Of a stretch of 64,000 nucleotides of DNA, positions 43,478-55,007 are shown in pieces. Where the stretch lies: the NCBI GenBank assembly GCA_934047225.1, contig OW203989.1, positions 7,911,977-7,975,976 of the forward strand, written 5' to 3'. The stretch is from Ypsolopha sequella. Its lineage: Eukaryota > Arthropoda > Insecta > Lepidoptera > Ypsolophidae. The position numbers and the translations under genes are program-made. Within the stretch, counting starts at the first letter, position 1. Each line of letters opens with the position of its first letter. A model generated the notes under the pieces. The model made no database searches and was not told the DNA's origin. It saw nothing but the letters and a program-made list of their open reading frames with translations.

Positions 43478-44723
43478 TTAGGGTTCCGTATCATTAGGTT
43501 CCGTGACCCTATTACTAATCCTCCGCTGTATATCCATCTATCACATGGGTCTACAGCTTCAGCCGTTATAGGTAGCGCGTAAATATTTTCACATAATATA
43601 TGTTACATTGTCCTCTATCACGGCAAATAATAATATGGCCCCTATCACAGGATAAAAAGTTCAATAAATAGAAATCCAAGGGGGGTCCAATTATTCGATG
43701 TTATTTGTTTCAGCTCTATCTTTATAAAACAACAATTTTGGGCATATAAATATTAGAGTTCCGTATTCAAAAGGTGCTGATTTGTTTGTCAGGCGCTACC
43801 ATTTTTCCGCCTTGTTTTTTGTCGCCTTGATGTTGCTATGTCATCTTTATTTTTGGTATTTACCATAATGATTTGGGGTTTCGTACCCATATTGTGTGAT
43901 GGTAGTACGGAATCCTTCGTGAGCGAGTCTGAATTGCACTTAGCCGGTTTAATAGCGACTTAATTACGAAATGTTGATATTTATCTTCTTAAATAGACTA
44001 AATGTGTTTTAGGGTTCCTTACCCAAAGCACAAATTATTATAACAAAGGCTCTATCGTTAGAACGGTTATACATACAAGTTGAAAATTTAGGCAGACTAC
44101 TTTAAAGTAAAATAAGAAATAATAAAAATTAGGGTTCCTTCCTAAAAAGGTACCGAATTGTTTGTCAGGTGCTACCATTGTATCGCTTTGTTTTTTGTCG
44201 CCTTGATGGTGCTATGGCATCTATGTTGTTGCAATTTATTTTTAGGGTTCCATACCCGTATTGTGTAGGGGTACGGAACCCTTTATGCGCGAGTCGGATT
44301 CGCAAACTACCGTCTTTTCAGTGACTTAATTACGAAATGTTGATATTTTCTTCTTAAATAGACTAATATTGTGAATGTGTGGAACATTATAAACCACCCT
44401 TTTTAGGGTGCCTTACCCAAGGAACAGATTATTATAACAAAGGCTCTATCTTTAGAAAGGTAATAAAACATACAAGTAAAAGTTTAAACTTTGGGCAGTC
44501 TGTAGTAAATACTTTAAAGTAAAATAATGAAAATTTGGGTTCCGTACTAAAAAGGTACCGAATTGTTTGTCAGGCGCTACCGTTTTATCGCTTTGTATTT
44601 TGTCGCCTTAATGTTGCTATGGCATCTTTATTGTTGTTATTTACTTTTAGGGTTCCGTACTCGTATTGTGTAGGGGTACGGAACTCTTTATGCACGAGTC
44701 AGATTCGCACTTTACCGGTTTTA
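43478..44723 (+). repeat. Tandem cluster of GGGTTCCGTA composite repeats
   Basis: Three units share TTTGTCAGGCGCTACC, TTTGTCGCCTT(G/A)ATG and GTGTAGGGGTACGGAAC, at about 43737-43950, 44131-44330 and 44533-44723. Between units, the segment ACTTAATTACGAAATGTTGA through ATTATTATAACAAAGGCTCT occurs twice (43956 and 44325 onward). So the last two units form a tandem duplication with a period of about 370-400 bp. The first unit has the long head also seen at 35366. Confidence 0.65.
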
Positions 44724-45257
44724 TTTTTTAGTTTTCGCACTTTAAATTTAACGTAGAATTTTTCGTTTTAGGCGTCTTTAATGCAAAGCAGCATACCACC
44801 AACGTCATCTAGTGTCATACAAATTTATAGATGCAGCTGGAAACATACATTTTGTATAGACTTTGTATGGAAATATTAAATTACCAACCGCAAATAACAT
44901 TTTTATATTTTTTTGTTGCAATGTACACTTAACACTAACCGCATGCAAAATTTCAAGTTTGTAGGCCTGCTAGAACACCTTTAGACTTTTGATGATGTGT
45001 CAGTCAGTCAGTGACAAAATAAGGGAACTTTGACTTGAGATATTTCGTAATCGAATATAGGTACAAAGTTGTAATTTGGGGTCAGAAGTAGGATCAGTAA
45101 GTACTCTTGGTTCCTGAAATTTCAGACTTCTAGCTTCACCCACAACGAAGATACAGGGGGGTTGAAAGTGCCGTGAGTTGCTTCGAGAAAAGGATGGTAC
45201 GGCCGTTCCGCGTTTTTTCTGCGAGACTTTGCGGGGGCACTGCCGTGCCCCCAGATA
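44724..45257. repeat. Repeat-like stretch with short hairpin
   Basis: It contains GTCAGTCAGTCAGTGACA and a block about a moth-type insertion leader (GCATGCAAAATTTCAAGTTT). 45233-45252 is a perfect hairpin, GGGGGCAC TGCC GTGCCCCC. No gene is supported. Confidence 0.35.
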
Positions 45258-45428
45258 CTTTGTAAATGGTGCCGTTTGCAGCTGTAAGCGTAACATTATT
45301 GTTTACGTTGCTCGGAGCTAGTGCATGGAGTCATGTAAAATATTTTAATTAAGATCTTCCCTTGAAAATGGAGTAAAATCCGAAACCGGTTGGGAGTTAA
45401 CATAAATAAAGTGAAACTATAAGTACAA
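45258..45428 (+). repeat. Partial copy of the 41801-41995 MITE with its flank
   Basis: 45315-45428 matches 41854-41967 (GAGCTAGTGC, GAGTCATGTAAAATATTT, GAAACCGGTTGG, GTGAAACTATAAGTACAA), while the upstream TTTGTAAATGGTGCCGTTTG is the reverse complement of 41775-41798. The left arm of the MITE is missing. Confidence 0.7.
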
Positions 45429-45557
45429 GATGTGTTTCAAGTTTCACCAAGTGCCGACAATTGCAAGTATAAATTTTATTAGACATACTGTGCCATTCTT
45501 TTGTAAGTTGGCAAATTGCTACGGACTGATGATGACGCAAGTTCCAAAAATAAAATA

Positions 45558-45981
45558 TTAAGGGGGCATATCGTCGAAATGGACACATTTTGAAGTTATT
45601 AGTTTGCTGTTCAAAAGAAGTCCCAAGTTAAATAAATTAGTTTAACAATTTTAGGACTTTTTTCTAGATTTCGATCTATCAGAAACGCGATTGGAGGAAT
45701 TTCACTTGATAGTAATAATTATTAAAATTAGGTCTAAATTAACACTTTTCTTGATTTTCTAACAAATTGGGACAGCATTACAGACTTCAGAAATATTTTT
45801 AAGATGGGTTTTAGCAATACCTAAATTACTGATTATGGAAATTTTCATAGCTATTTTAATTAATTTTTTATTAATTTAAAACCGACTTTTTGTCAATTAT
45901 CCCCGATTCCGTCCCTCTCGCACTACGGGTCTTTCCACCTGGAGTAACGGGAACCTTTGCACGGACGATATATCACCTTAA
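45558..45981 (-). mobile_element. TTAA-flanked MITE, subfamily B, copy 2
   Basis: It is bounded by TTAAGGGGGCATATCG and GATATATCACCTTAA, 424 bp, the inverted homologue of 30321-30731. The TTAA is intact on both sides. Confidence 0.7.
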
Positions 45982-46061
45982 TGAAATTAGTAGTTAAACG
46001 AGATATTTTTTTTAATGATTTCGAAAAAAGGGATCATTGAACCTTGTTCCTGGTCACTGGC

Positions 46062-46177
46062 CAGGTCCTCTAAAAGGGCCGCTTTGGATGAATCATATTA
46101 TGATTCCGTTCTAATGCCGTCTCTTTTGCACGCGTGAAACATTTCTGACTCCATCAGAGGCCTTTTTAGATCCCCAG
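46062..46177 (+). mobile_element. Palindromic MITE, GGTCCTCTAAAA family, copy 3 (internally deleted)
   Basis: The left half (GGTCCTCTAAAAGGGCCGCT, TAATGCCGTCTCTTTTGC) is nearly identical to 52403-52549. The right half lacks about 30 bp (the TTTCAAATCATTTTATG segment) before CCTTTTTAGATCCCCAG. Confidence 0.65.
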
Positions 46178-46227
46178 GTCTCCAGTATGGGTTCGGGCGG
46201 TTGATTAGATTTCACTTTGATTTACTC

Positions 46228-46290
46228 ATCATTTGAATCGTATATATTCTGCTGCATAAATCAAATAAACCTTTAATTTTTATTCATGTA
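46228..46290 (+). repeat. Short repeat CATTTGAATCGTATATATTC, copy 1
   Basis: It reads on to AATAAACCTTTAATTTTTAT and CATGTAC, as at 55745-55812. It is probably the 3' end of a retroelement. Confidence 0.5.
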
Positions 46291-46396
46291 CGTTTATGAT
46301 TTTATTAAATGTAATTTAAACAATAAAATAGTAACCAACTTCATTCGCTATTAAGAAGTTTAAAATAATTACCTATGGTACTGAAATAACACTTTT

Positions 46397-46470
46397 GCCG
46401 ACTTCTTTCTTACTGAAGCATAATATTCTCTAGAAGTCGGCGCCGCCGTCGGAATACGCCGACTTCTAGA
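46397..46470. repeat. GCCGACTTCT hairpin
   Basis: TCTAGAAGTCGGCG (46429) pairs with CGCCGACTTCTAGA (46457-46470). A third GCCGACTTCT lies at 46397. It could be a regulatory palindrome or a degenerate MITE; nothing decides between them. Confidence 0.5.
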
Positions 46471-47120
46471 TAAGGTCTATCAATGTAGATGAAGAATATA
46501 TACATAATTGGTCAGGGATTCCAGGAAAGTACAGCAACTTTTTTACGAAAACATGTTTTTAAAAATATTTTTGTACTTGGTGTGTTGACTGTACCCAAAA
46601 AATTCGACAGGCAAAACTATGTTGACCGTGAAAAGGCCCAGTGACCGAAGAAAGAGGAGTATTCTCTGTAAGGTAGATCTGAGCCACAATCTGGACTGCG
46701 ATCTATTGTTTCAGCGATAATGAGAACAAAGTAATTTAAGCTGAATGCTGAAATAGCGAGAATGTCAGTAACAAAAATGTAACAAATCACAAAGAGTATG
46801 AGCTCCAGAATGCATAAACCTTCGTACGAAGAAGCTCGAGACAAAACTGTAACAAATCATGTGCACACGCAGGTTCCTGTCAGTCGACGCTGCGGGCTGC
46901 AATCAGGAATAATAAAACTGTCTTTGGACCTAAAAATTTTGTAATTAGGGGTCATATATTTTGCGTTTACAAAAAAATTATATGCTTATAAAAAGGCATC
47001 CTATTTTTTGTTGGGATGAAATTCTGACTGCATTTTTGCAAACATGAGATGAAATTTAATCAATACAGGTTTTATATAATAAAAATATAATATAAAATAT
47101 ATCGTAACGACATGAATCCT
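46471..47120. other. Unique stretch
   Basis: A 75-codon minus-strand frame (46617-46844) is rich in hydrophobic residues, but chance AT-rich frames often are. No gene call. Confidence 0.3.
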
Positions 47121-47330
47121 CGAGGGGGTGTCAGAGGTGTTCCGAGTGTGAACTGTGAAATGCAAGTTACAGTCCACACTCGCTGCACCCGCGATTCACC
47201 TACGATTATTAATATTGTTATGTCCCAACAGTGGTGAGCCGTTTACAACAAATACACGCTTTTTAGAGCATGCAGGTTTCCTTACGATGTTTTCAGTCAC
47301 CATTCAGCAAGTGGTACGAGTAAATAAGAA
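47121..47330. repeat. GAGGGGGTGTCAGAG repeat, longer copy
   Basis: GAGGGGGTGTCAGAGGTGTT, AACTGTGAAATGCAAGTTAC, CGATTATTAATATTG, then GAGCATGCAGGTTTCC and TTTTCAGTCACCATTC. The second half links it to 37223-37445 and the first half to 12033-12165. Dispersed repeat, class unknown. Confidence 0.5.
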
Positions 47331-47566
47331 CAATTCTTAGAACTCAAATATCCAATATTATTATAATTTTTGCATGTTTATTTATTATTTATATACGTAT
47401 GTGTATATTTTATAGGTATGTATTCATTTATTTAAGTATGTTCATGTATATGTAAGTTTATGTCTTAGATATTTAGGTTTATATTTTAATCTTGATCTCT
47501 CTATTATTTTCTGATTAGTATTTACACCTCCACATGTTAATTTGTTCATCTTTCTGTTAGCTACCA

Positions 47567-47696
47567 AGGGTTGCCTGGAAGATATTGCTATTAGCAATAA
47601 TTGCCGCCCTTGTCCACCATGTTTAATTGTTTCTTTTGTCTTTTAAGTTATTTGTGTAAATGTGCAAAAAGTGTTATAAATAAATAAATAAATATG
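47567..47696 (+). repeat. LINE 3' tail, copy 2
   Basis: AGGGTTGCCTGGAAGATATT, AGCAATAATTGCCGCCC, ending GTGTTATAAATAAATAAATA. Same family as 28690-28820. Confidence 0.6.
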
Positions 47697-48714
47697 ACGC
47701 ACATAAATTCCGAAAAACTCATTGGTGCATCCCAAGATTGAGATTCCAGTGTTCGTTCTATCTTTGAGCTACTGCTGCTTTTCACAGGTATTACATTTCA
47801 CATTTATTTTTACACTTTAAAATACAGGTTTTAAAGGTGCATTTCTTGATAAAATCCAAAAAGTAACCGAAATTAAATTCATCACGTAGACTCGTTCTGC
47901 ATTTTTACACCGTTTTATACCACCATAAGCATCATAGGAATGAAAAATAATATCTATGTTATTGTAATAAGAGTTAAGTCGTCGTGATGACATAATCTGA
48001 AGCGCGGATTCGGCGCACGCGCCGCTTGAGCGCGGTGTGAATACGTGATGACGTCGCAACAATCGCAAGGATTGTGAAAACCCTGAGCTGGGTTCATAAA
48101 CATTGTATAGCGACCTAAGTTCTAAAGCCGTCCCTTTTACACGCGGAAAAAAATATGAGTACTATCCTGCTGTCAGTGTTTAAACCTGATAACACAACAG
48201 TACGAATTTTCTAGCGTCTCTCTGCGTGTGGCCAGCCCGGCGCGCCAGGGTGGTACAGGAAATGTGGTACTGAAGAAAACCACAAGTCTTTCGTTTTAGG
48301 ATAATAATTAAATTCTCTCGTCTTTTAGCGGAACACATCAAATGAAGAGAATAAGAATAACGAATAAAAAAGGTTTATTGCCAAAAGAAAATTAAAACTA
48401 AACATATTAGGTAAACTGTGGGAAAGAAATTCCTGGCAAATGGTAGCATACTCAGCAAAACTGCTGATCTCAGATCGAACAGCGCTGATTTTTAGCAAAC
48501 CCCAGACCTAGTAGATAATTTAGAAAAAATAAGTAAAGGCACAGAGTATATTAGTTCATTCATTGTAATTTAATTTTACCCCTTTCGGTAGTTATTGAGG
48601 TGTGATAAAATATACAGTGAGTTGACTTTCCGGTGGGATAAACTCCGTTTAAAATCTGTGTATTTGTAGCACAGGTTTAGCTTTCGATGAAGTTATGTAT
48701 ATGACTCATCAATA
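47697..48714. other. Unique stretch
   Basis: A small GC-rich hairpin CGGCGCACGCGCCG lies near 48010. Otherwise no feature recognised. Confidence 0.35.
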
Positions 48715-49079
48715 GGGGCTGTCCATTAATCACGTGATGTTTTTTAGCAACTTTTTAAACCCTCCCTCCCCCGTGGTGATACGTGGTGAGATTTTAGACT
48801 ACCCCTCCCCCCCTACCCAAAATTTTTTGGTAGAAAGTATATTAAAAAATTCAGAATATTATCTTTAAATTAAATTATATCTTTAAATATATCTTTAATT
48901 GCTTAGCAACGGCGAGTCAAGGTCACGCACAGTTTTTCGGTTTAAAAATTGCGCGTTCAACGAAAAAATAATTACACGTGATATATCACTACACCCTCCC
49001 CTCCCCCCTAATGATATTTGGTGATTTTTTCCGAACCCCCACCCCCCTTTCGAGCCTCACGTGATTAATGGACGACCCC
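48715..49079. mobile_element. MITE with C-rich subterminal tracts
   Basis: GGGGCTGTCCATTAATCACG TGA at the left is mirrored at the right by TCACGTGATTAATGGACGAC CCC, about 23 bp with one mismatch. Just inside each end are runs such as CCCTCCCTCCCCCG, CCCCTCCCCCCCTACCC and CCCACCCCCC. No clear target duplication. From memory this is a widespread arthropod MITE type. Confidence 0.75.
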
Positions 49080-49845
49080 ATATCAGGATTCGCTGAGAGA
49101 GGCGCGCGCGTGAGGGAAGTTCACTGTTTTCCGTTTTTTTTAAGTTCAACTTTAAAGCTATTCTTATAAAACGAACGATATTTATTCAATTTATGCCAAA
49201 AGAACCACCTCTCCTGTAGAAAACAAGTACCATTTTAGGGACCTCATCATACCGCCATCATGCATTGTGTGGGTGTGCCGAATTTATGGGCCGTGTCTTA
49301 ATTTTGACGTGAGCCAAGCTTTAAGTCGACGCGCATATATTTTACTTTAAAAATTCACCATGGCTTCATGTAGCTTTAAAACACATTTTAAACCCGATAA
49401 ATAAATGCTCAACGGGAAATGGGCTTGAAAAATATATTCAAAAAATAATTGGCGCATATTTTTTGTTAATAATTGAATACTGAATACAAATTGTCGTATT
49501 GAAATGCGAAAATTAAGACACTCTCCAAGGATGCACCGAGATAAGATCTACAATAATGTATGTCAATGATATTTAAGTTTGTTATCCAAACAAGTTGTTT
49601 GCCGAAATGAAGTGGTGTCAAATTGTCCATAAAAATGGAAGAGGTAACGATGATGACGTTACATTGAATTCTCTTGCGCAACTTTAATAAAATCTTTAAA
49701 TTATGTGTCAATGTAATTAGTTTGCTACGCGCTTCATTTTAAATTTTACATGAATTTTCAAAATCTCTGATACGTTCTCCGCAATTTCACCTTCTACACC
49801 TACACTTTTAAGTGAAATTGTATTACTTTTGTGATCAATTAAAAC
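49080..49845. other. Unique stretch
   Basis: Nothing recognised. Confidence 0.35.
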
Positions 49846-49997
49846 AATAATAAAGCCGATTCTGAAGGGTTAAATTTTAGTTTTAGTACTGTCAAAACTT
49901 GAAATTTTCCAAAGTTTTCTATCCTTAACACTTGAAGAAAATTTTGTTTTGACAGCACTAAAACTATAGTTCAAGCCTTCAGAATCGGCTTTATTAT
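49846..49997. mobile_element. Palindromic MITE, AAAGCCGATTCTG family, copy 2
   Basis: AATAATAAAGCCGATTCTGA is mirrored by CAGAATCGGCTTTATTAT. The inner TTTTAGTACTGTCAAAAC pairs with GTTTTGACAGCACTAAAAC. It lies only about 10 bp left of the next palindromic element. Confidence 0.75.
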
Positions 49998-50006
49998 GGT
50001 GCTTAC

Positions 50007-50575
50007 GGTTAAACATCAGTCGCTCGGTACAAAGTGCACAACTTAACTTTGTTTTTCTTATTAAGAAGTTACAATTGAAAAATATATTGGTCTATACAAT
50101 ACATACTCTATAGCAATTCACGCCAATAGTAAAGTACTTATAAGTAAGGTTTATGAAAAACAGCTTAAAATTTAATGCACAATTAGCAAAGATTATTAAA
50201 AAAGCATTTTAAGCTTAACGAAATAGATAACACAGCTAAGACTCACTATGATTTATGCGAGAAAAAAACTCGACGTTTCGGTCAACTTAAGAGTGAACTT
50301 CATCCATCAGGCATAAATCATAGTGAGCCTTAGCTGTGTTATCTATTTCGTTATGATGGACACTCACCCTAATTTTAGTGAAAAACTAAACAAAAAAAAT
50401 AAAATAGATAAAATTGTAACGAATGTGCATTCTATTTCTGTTGATTTATAAACCTAACTTTTACTGAACTATTGGCGTGAATTGCCACAGAACAATATCT
50501 TTTTCACTTTTAACTTCTTTAACAAGAAACACAAAGTTAGGTTGTGCACTTTGTACCCAACGACTGACATAAAAT
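50007..50575. mobile_element. Palindromic element, GGTTAAACATCAGTCG ends, containing a second MITE
   Basis: The outer arms (CAGTCGCTCGGTACAAAGTG, CAACTTAACTTTGTTTTTCT) pair with AACAAGAAACACAAAGTTAG, CACTTTGTACCCAACGACTG. Inner CAATTCACGCCAATAGT pairs with ACTATTGGCGTGAATTG. It is the same family as 23987-24504. The loop carries the element at 50215-50354. Confidence 0.8.
50215..50354. mobile_element. Nested MITE, TTAACGAAATAGATAACACA ends
   Basis: TTAACGAAATAGATAACACA GCTAAGACTCACTATG is mirrored almost exactly at 50312-50354. Between the arms is CTCGACGTTTCGGTCAACTT. A single arm lies at 36660-36722 and a diverged relative at 51345-51440. Confidence 0.8.
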
Positions 50576-51344
50576 TTGTAAAAACAATTGATAAAGTACA
50601 GTCATTGACTGTACTTTATTATGTCTTATAGGTCTCTTTTATCATTAATTGGAGTGCCTTATTTTTAGCAATAATTCTTTTATAAACTTATTCTTATTCT
50701 TATACTTATTCTTTTATAAACGGCTTCGACAGTAACGGGAATAGGTAGAGAGCATAAAGGATGTGGTTTAATTTTTATTAATTTGACGAAACACAAAAAA
50801 AGTCTATAAAAGCCTTCAGTAAGCTACGAATATTGAAAAATAGTGATTACTTTTAAAATAATGTATTCCAATCACCTTTCATTGCATTCGAAGCCGTTGC
50901 GTAGTCTTTAGTAAGATTCTGTATCTACCGCAGCTTCTGTGTCGAAAGAGCTAAGAGGGACAGCAAAAACAGCTCGACTCTTATTGCAAAGCGATAGAAG
51001 TGATAGTGGAGCGGCTTTGTGTACGAGTCACTGGGCATGTGCAGGCGCACCGTGACTAAACCGATAGATTTATCATTACGGAAATTAGTTGTCTGCTGAT
51101 TGATTGGGCCGCCTCGTTGGTACGGATTTAGTAGGTAGTTTTATGGATTGATTTAAAAATAAGGTTGAAATAAATATGTTGATTTTTATGTAATAAATTT
51201 TTCATTAGCTTTTCATAAATAAGCTTTTCATTTAAATAAATACTTGAAAACACAATAAAAATTATAAAACAAACATTTATTTTATTATTTTTATTGTCTA
51301 CTCAAAGTATTTATTTCAAAATAAGGAAAATAAAGAAGTATTAT

Positions 51345-51440
51345 ATATAACAATTAAGACTCGCTTGGATTTTTACGAGAAAACGTAAACGTAAACGTAA
51401 ACGTTTTTCGGTCAAACTCATTCGTGACCTTCATCAAATC
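51345..51440 (+). repeat. Diverged arm of the GACGTTTCGGTC MITE with (ACGTAA)n
   Basis: TTAAGACTCGCTTGGATTTT TACGAGAAAA is followed by a tandem GTAAACGTAAACGTAAACGT and TTTTTCGGTCAAACTC, paralleling the middle of 50215-50354. The hexamer array (51382-51404) is a local expansion. Confidence 0.5.
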
Positions 51441-51929
51441 ATCAGACTCCGGCGCGCGCGTGCAAAAGTTTCGCGAGGACAGTTTTTTTTTTTCGTGTCT
51501 TTTGTTTGTGAAATCTATGGTAATGTCATTGGAGATTAGGTCTATAGTAGTCTATACTCAACAGACCCAACTGGGCTAAAAAAATTAAACCCCTTGCTTT
51601 AGTGAAGTGATCATATTATACAAAGATAAACTTTTGTTATGTGACTTTTGCAAATACATGAAATATTTTTTTGCTTTCCCATGGAAAATTATAATTAGGT
51701 ATTAAAAAATGTGGAGAAGTGAATTTTTCTCTGAATAATTCCGTATGATAAGTAGAGCAATTGGTTTAATTTTGTGAGCAAGTCAGTAAATACACTCTAA
51801 ATATTGATGACAATGTTAATGATGAAGTATCTGTCTGCTTGCTTTCTTGCTTCTTTGTTAAAGGTTATTATGTATTTATTTACTGAATATGTATTTTTAT
51901 ATTTATTTATAATATCAAATATTCCTATC

Positions 51930-52045
51930 ACTCTTGGTTTGCTGGAAGAAATCTCATTATTGAGATAAGCACGCCATTGTAAATAACTTTAATTATATAA
52001 TTTAGAATTAAGTTTTCTGTTTGCAATAAGAATAAATGAAAATGA
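51930..52045 (+). repeat. LINE 3' tail, copy 3 (diverged)
   Basis: TTGGTTTGCTGGAAGAAATC, TTATTGAGATAAGCACGCC, ending AATAAATGAAAATGAAA. Same block order as 28690-28820. Confidence 0.5.
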
Positions 52046-52402
52046 AATTAACTTCATCAAAATGTTATAAGTAAAGGATAATTTTTGATTAGTTGATTAT
52101 CACACAAAGGATATCAAAACGAAATATCAAATAAAAAATAATGATTCCGAAACTTAAAGTGACGACTCACGAGCCTCGTACGTTTATAGGAATATTAATA
52201 TCTTCAAGTCAAGTTTATTTATAAAATAATGATGAATAAATATATTATAAAGGTGCTGAATACGTGTTCGATGGAAGAACGTGCTTTGAATGTGTTATTG
52301 GTGAGTCGTGGTTTTTTTGGTAAAAATGGCGATGACTTTTTTGGTGATATTGCACCATGTACTCTATTAACTGAACTTCTTCTTTCTGTTATAAACAAAG
52401 AC

Positions 52403-52549
52403 AGGTCCTCTAAAAAGGCCGTTTTGGATGAATCATATTATGATTCCGTTCTAATGCCGTCTCTTTTGCACGCGTGAAAAAACTCTGACTCCATCCTACT
52501 TTCAAATCATTTTATGATTCACCAAAGTCGGCCTTTTTAGATCCCCTGA
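52403..52549 (+). mobile_element. Palindromic MITE, GGTCCTCTAAAA family, copy 4
   Basis: The best preserved copy: AGGTCCTCTAAAAAGGCCGT to GTCGGCCTTTTTAGATCCCC TGA. The inner ATGAATCATATTATGATTC and ATCATTTTATGATTCACC are each self-complementary. Confidence 0.7.
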
Positions 52550-54837
52550 TCATATTTTTTTTAATAGGTAGCAAGTATTTAGTCCATATACTGGGAATTC
52601 ACAAAACGAGGAGCCATAAAAGGGAAATGTGTTCAAAATTTAACGGCACATTCTTTAAACTGTGCCACCAAAATTATACGGTGTACATATTTCTTTTAAA
52701 AAACATCATCGCTGCATACATTTTTCGTTTAAAACGACCGAGGATGGTCGTGCAGCCCGAAAACTACAATTTTGGAATATTAAAGAAGGGAGAACAATAC
52801 ATGGAAGAGAAAATATCACTTCCTCGTACCCGGTGCAACAAAGTAAAACAAAATTTGTATGACCATGGCATCTCACCGATTTCTTTATAATAAAATAACA
52901 ATACTCAATTACAATGACCTTAAAACTGAATAAAAGTGAATACTAAAGTTCTTGAAGGTCCATAAAAAATATGAACTGCAGAACTTCGCACCTCAGATAA
53001 AGGCCTAAAGATTTATACTACAATAAAGTTCGCAGCACAGTATTATTGTGTGTGATTAGCTATCAACCAATAAAAAGATCATTAAGAAATGTTATAAAAT
53101 CCGCACCTAACAAGCCGAATAATCTCATAAAGTATGAAAACATCCGTGTCACGGTTGTTAAAGAACCGACTTCCTAACATCGTAAAAAGCGCCATAAAAT
53201 TAACTGACAAAATATTTGAGAATGGCCCCGCTGACGGCAACCCGTTAAAATTTTCAAACTAATTAATAATAATAGTGTTTCTTTTTTTAAAGTAGCTGCT
53301 AAGATTTTTATCGCTGACGCTTAAAATTTGAACTGTCTCTTAGCGAGAAAGTTTAAAATTGAATTGTTTAATCTTTACGAAAGATCTCGGGCGAGCCAAG
53401 CGGACCACTCAGATTTCAATGTAAATTAGTATTTAACAGGCAGTTTCATAGCAGATTGGTCTAGGTGTAGTGTCATTTCACCTGACAGTACCCTCTGACG
53501 GCTACTGAACGGGCGAGGTACTTGCTTTTGATTTAATCTTCTTAATTTTTGTAAGCATCAGTGATTCAGCGTGCGAAAAAATACTTTCGGCATCTTGATG
53601 GAGAAAACGCTCTCTCATTTGTAAGAGGCTTCATTACAACAATTTTGAGAAAATTAATTTAATAGCGATATGATATCCGATATTCTGTTAAACATTTTCT
53701 TATTACTGTCATGAGGTAACAATAACCCATCTTTTAGATATTCACGTCGCGTCGGTCGTGTGTATCACATGACAGACAATGGGGTATAAACCCGTGAAAT
53801 AACGGTGGGCGGGTCTAAGGGGCCCATCTATGGCAATTTGCAAGAAGGCGGCAGAGGTCGCGCGATACGATGGGACATAGAATTTTATGGTCGAAAACCC
53901 AGTCTCATCTTTATATATACTGTTTATAGTAGAGATACAGGATTGAAATTCTCAACTGTGATTTCGTGTATTTTTATTACGATATCTGTTAAAAAAATAC
54001 ATATATTTTATCATTGACTAATTAAGTATCCCCAGTTGGTTTGTGTTTTAATATGGAGTGTGTGTAACCGAAATTGAATTATAAAAAAAAATATTTTTTT
54101 TAAGTTATGGTAATGCGATCTATAAAATATTCGTATTTTAATCATATTCCAGTAGTAAATGTCAGACTAAAACAATAAAATTCAGTCTCAAAATACTTAA
54201 GATACGCTCGGAATATAATTTACCGTCTCTGACTTCCATAAGTAGCAATTGTCTGTCTGTCCATGTTTAGATTAGAATTTTTATTGCCAACGATAAATTC
54301 ACGCCAACTCTAAATTGATTCCATGCTCTAATTTTTGAGAAATGTCGTTATAAAAGCTTAAAAAGCTTCTAAACTATTGACTTATACCGATAATTTAAGT
54401 CGACGACAACTTTGATTTATGTATGTATAAAGCGGTTTATTTATTTATCTACCGGTGGATTAATTGTGTGTGTCCAGTTTTTGTAGAAAATGTTTGAAGG
54501 AAGTAACGGTCAATTTGGACCAATTTACCGGTTAACAGTTGAACGAAACAAACACATTACTCATTTCCTAACATGTCGTCGTTATTAATTTAAATCGCAC
54601 AACAAAAGTTAGTTCTAAATACATTTTTTTTTCTTCTGTTTCTTTAAATACAAATAATTTAATCCATGGGTTGCGTTAATCTACATAGATATTTTCTAAC
54701 GACTGGTTAGACCGAGTTTAGAAAATGGTATCATTTATTTCTGTCACACTTACTTTGTCACCTACTTTCATGTATAGTGCTTTTTGGTTCAATAAATTAT
54801 TTTTATCTTTATCTTTTATCTTATTTATAAAATAATA
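52550..54837. other. Mostly unique stretch of 2.3 kb
   Basis: Two overlapping frames (52627-52890) are open, but neither has a known motif. A GC-richer patch at 53725-53875 (GGGCGGGTCTAAGGGGCCCA) has a short frame with GGSKGPIYGNLQEGGRGRA, which may be an old element fragment. No exon call can be made. Confidence 0.35.
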
Positions 54838-55007
54838 CCCAGACTGACTGACTGATCTATCAACACCCAGAGCAAACGGCTGGACCTAGGAACATGAAAT
54901 TTAGAATGCTGCTTGTCCACGTAGACATCCGAAATTACCATGGAATTGGGAGAAACGGGATTCAAGCGAGCAACGCCGCGGGGCGTTCGCGAGTAAACCT
55001 TATATAA
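54838..55007 (+). mobile_element. Helitron-like or related element fragment
   Basis: CCCAGACTGACTGACTGATC, AACGGCTGGACCTAGGAAC ATGAAATTTAG and GCAACGCCGCGGGGCGTTCG. I associate this block order with lepidopteran Helitron-like repeats. No CTAG 3' end is visible directly after it. Confidence 0.4.

Noticed and set aside
48715..49079. 8-9 bp target duplication for the C-rich MITE
   Set aside because: The flanks CATCAATA and ATATCAGG do not match well enough to claim one.
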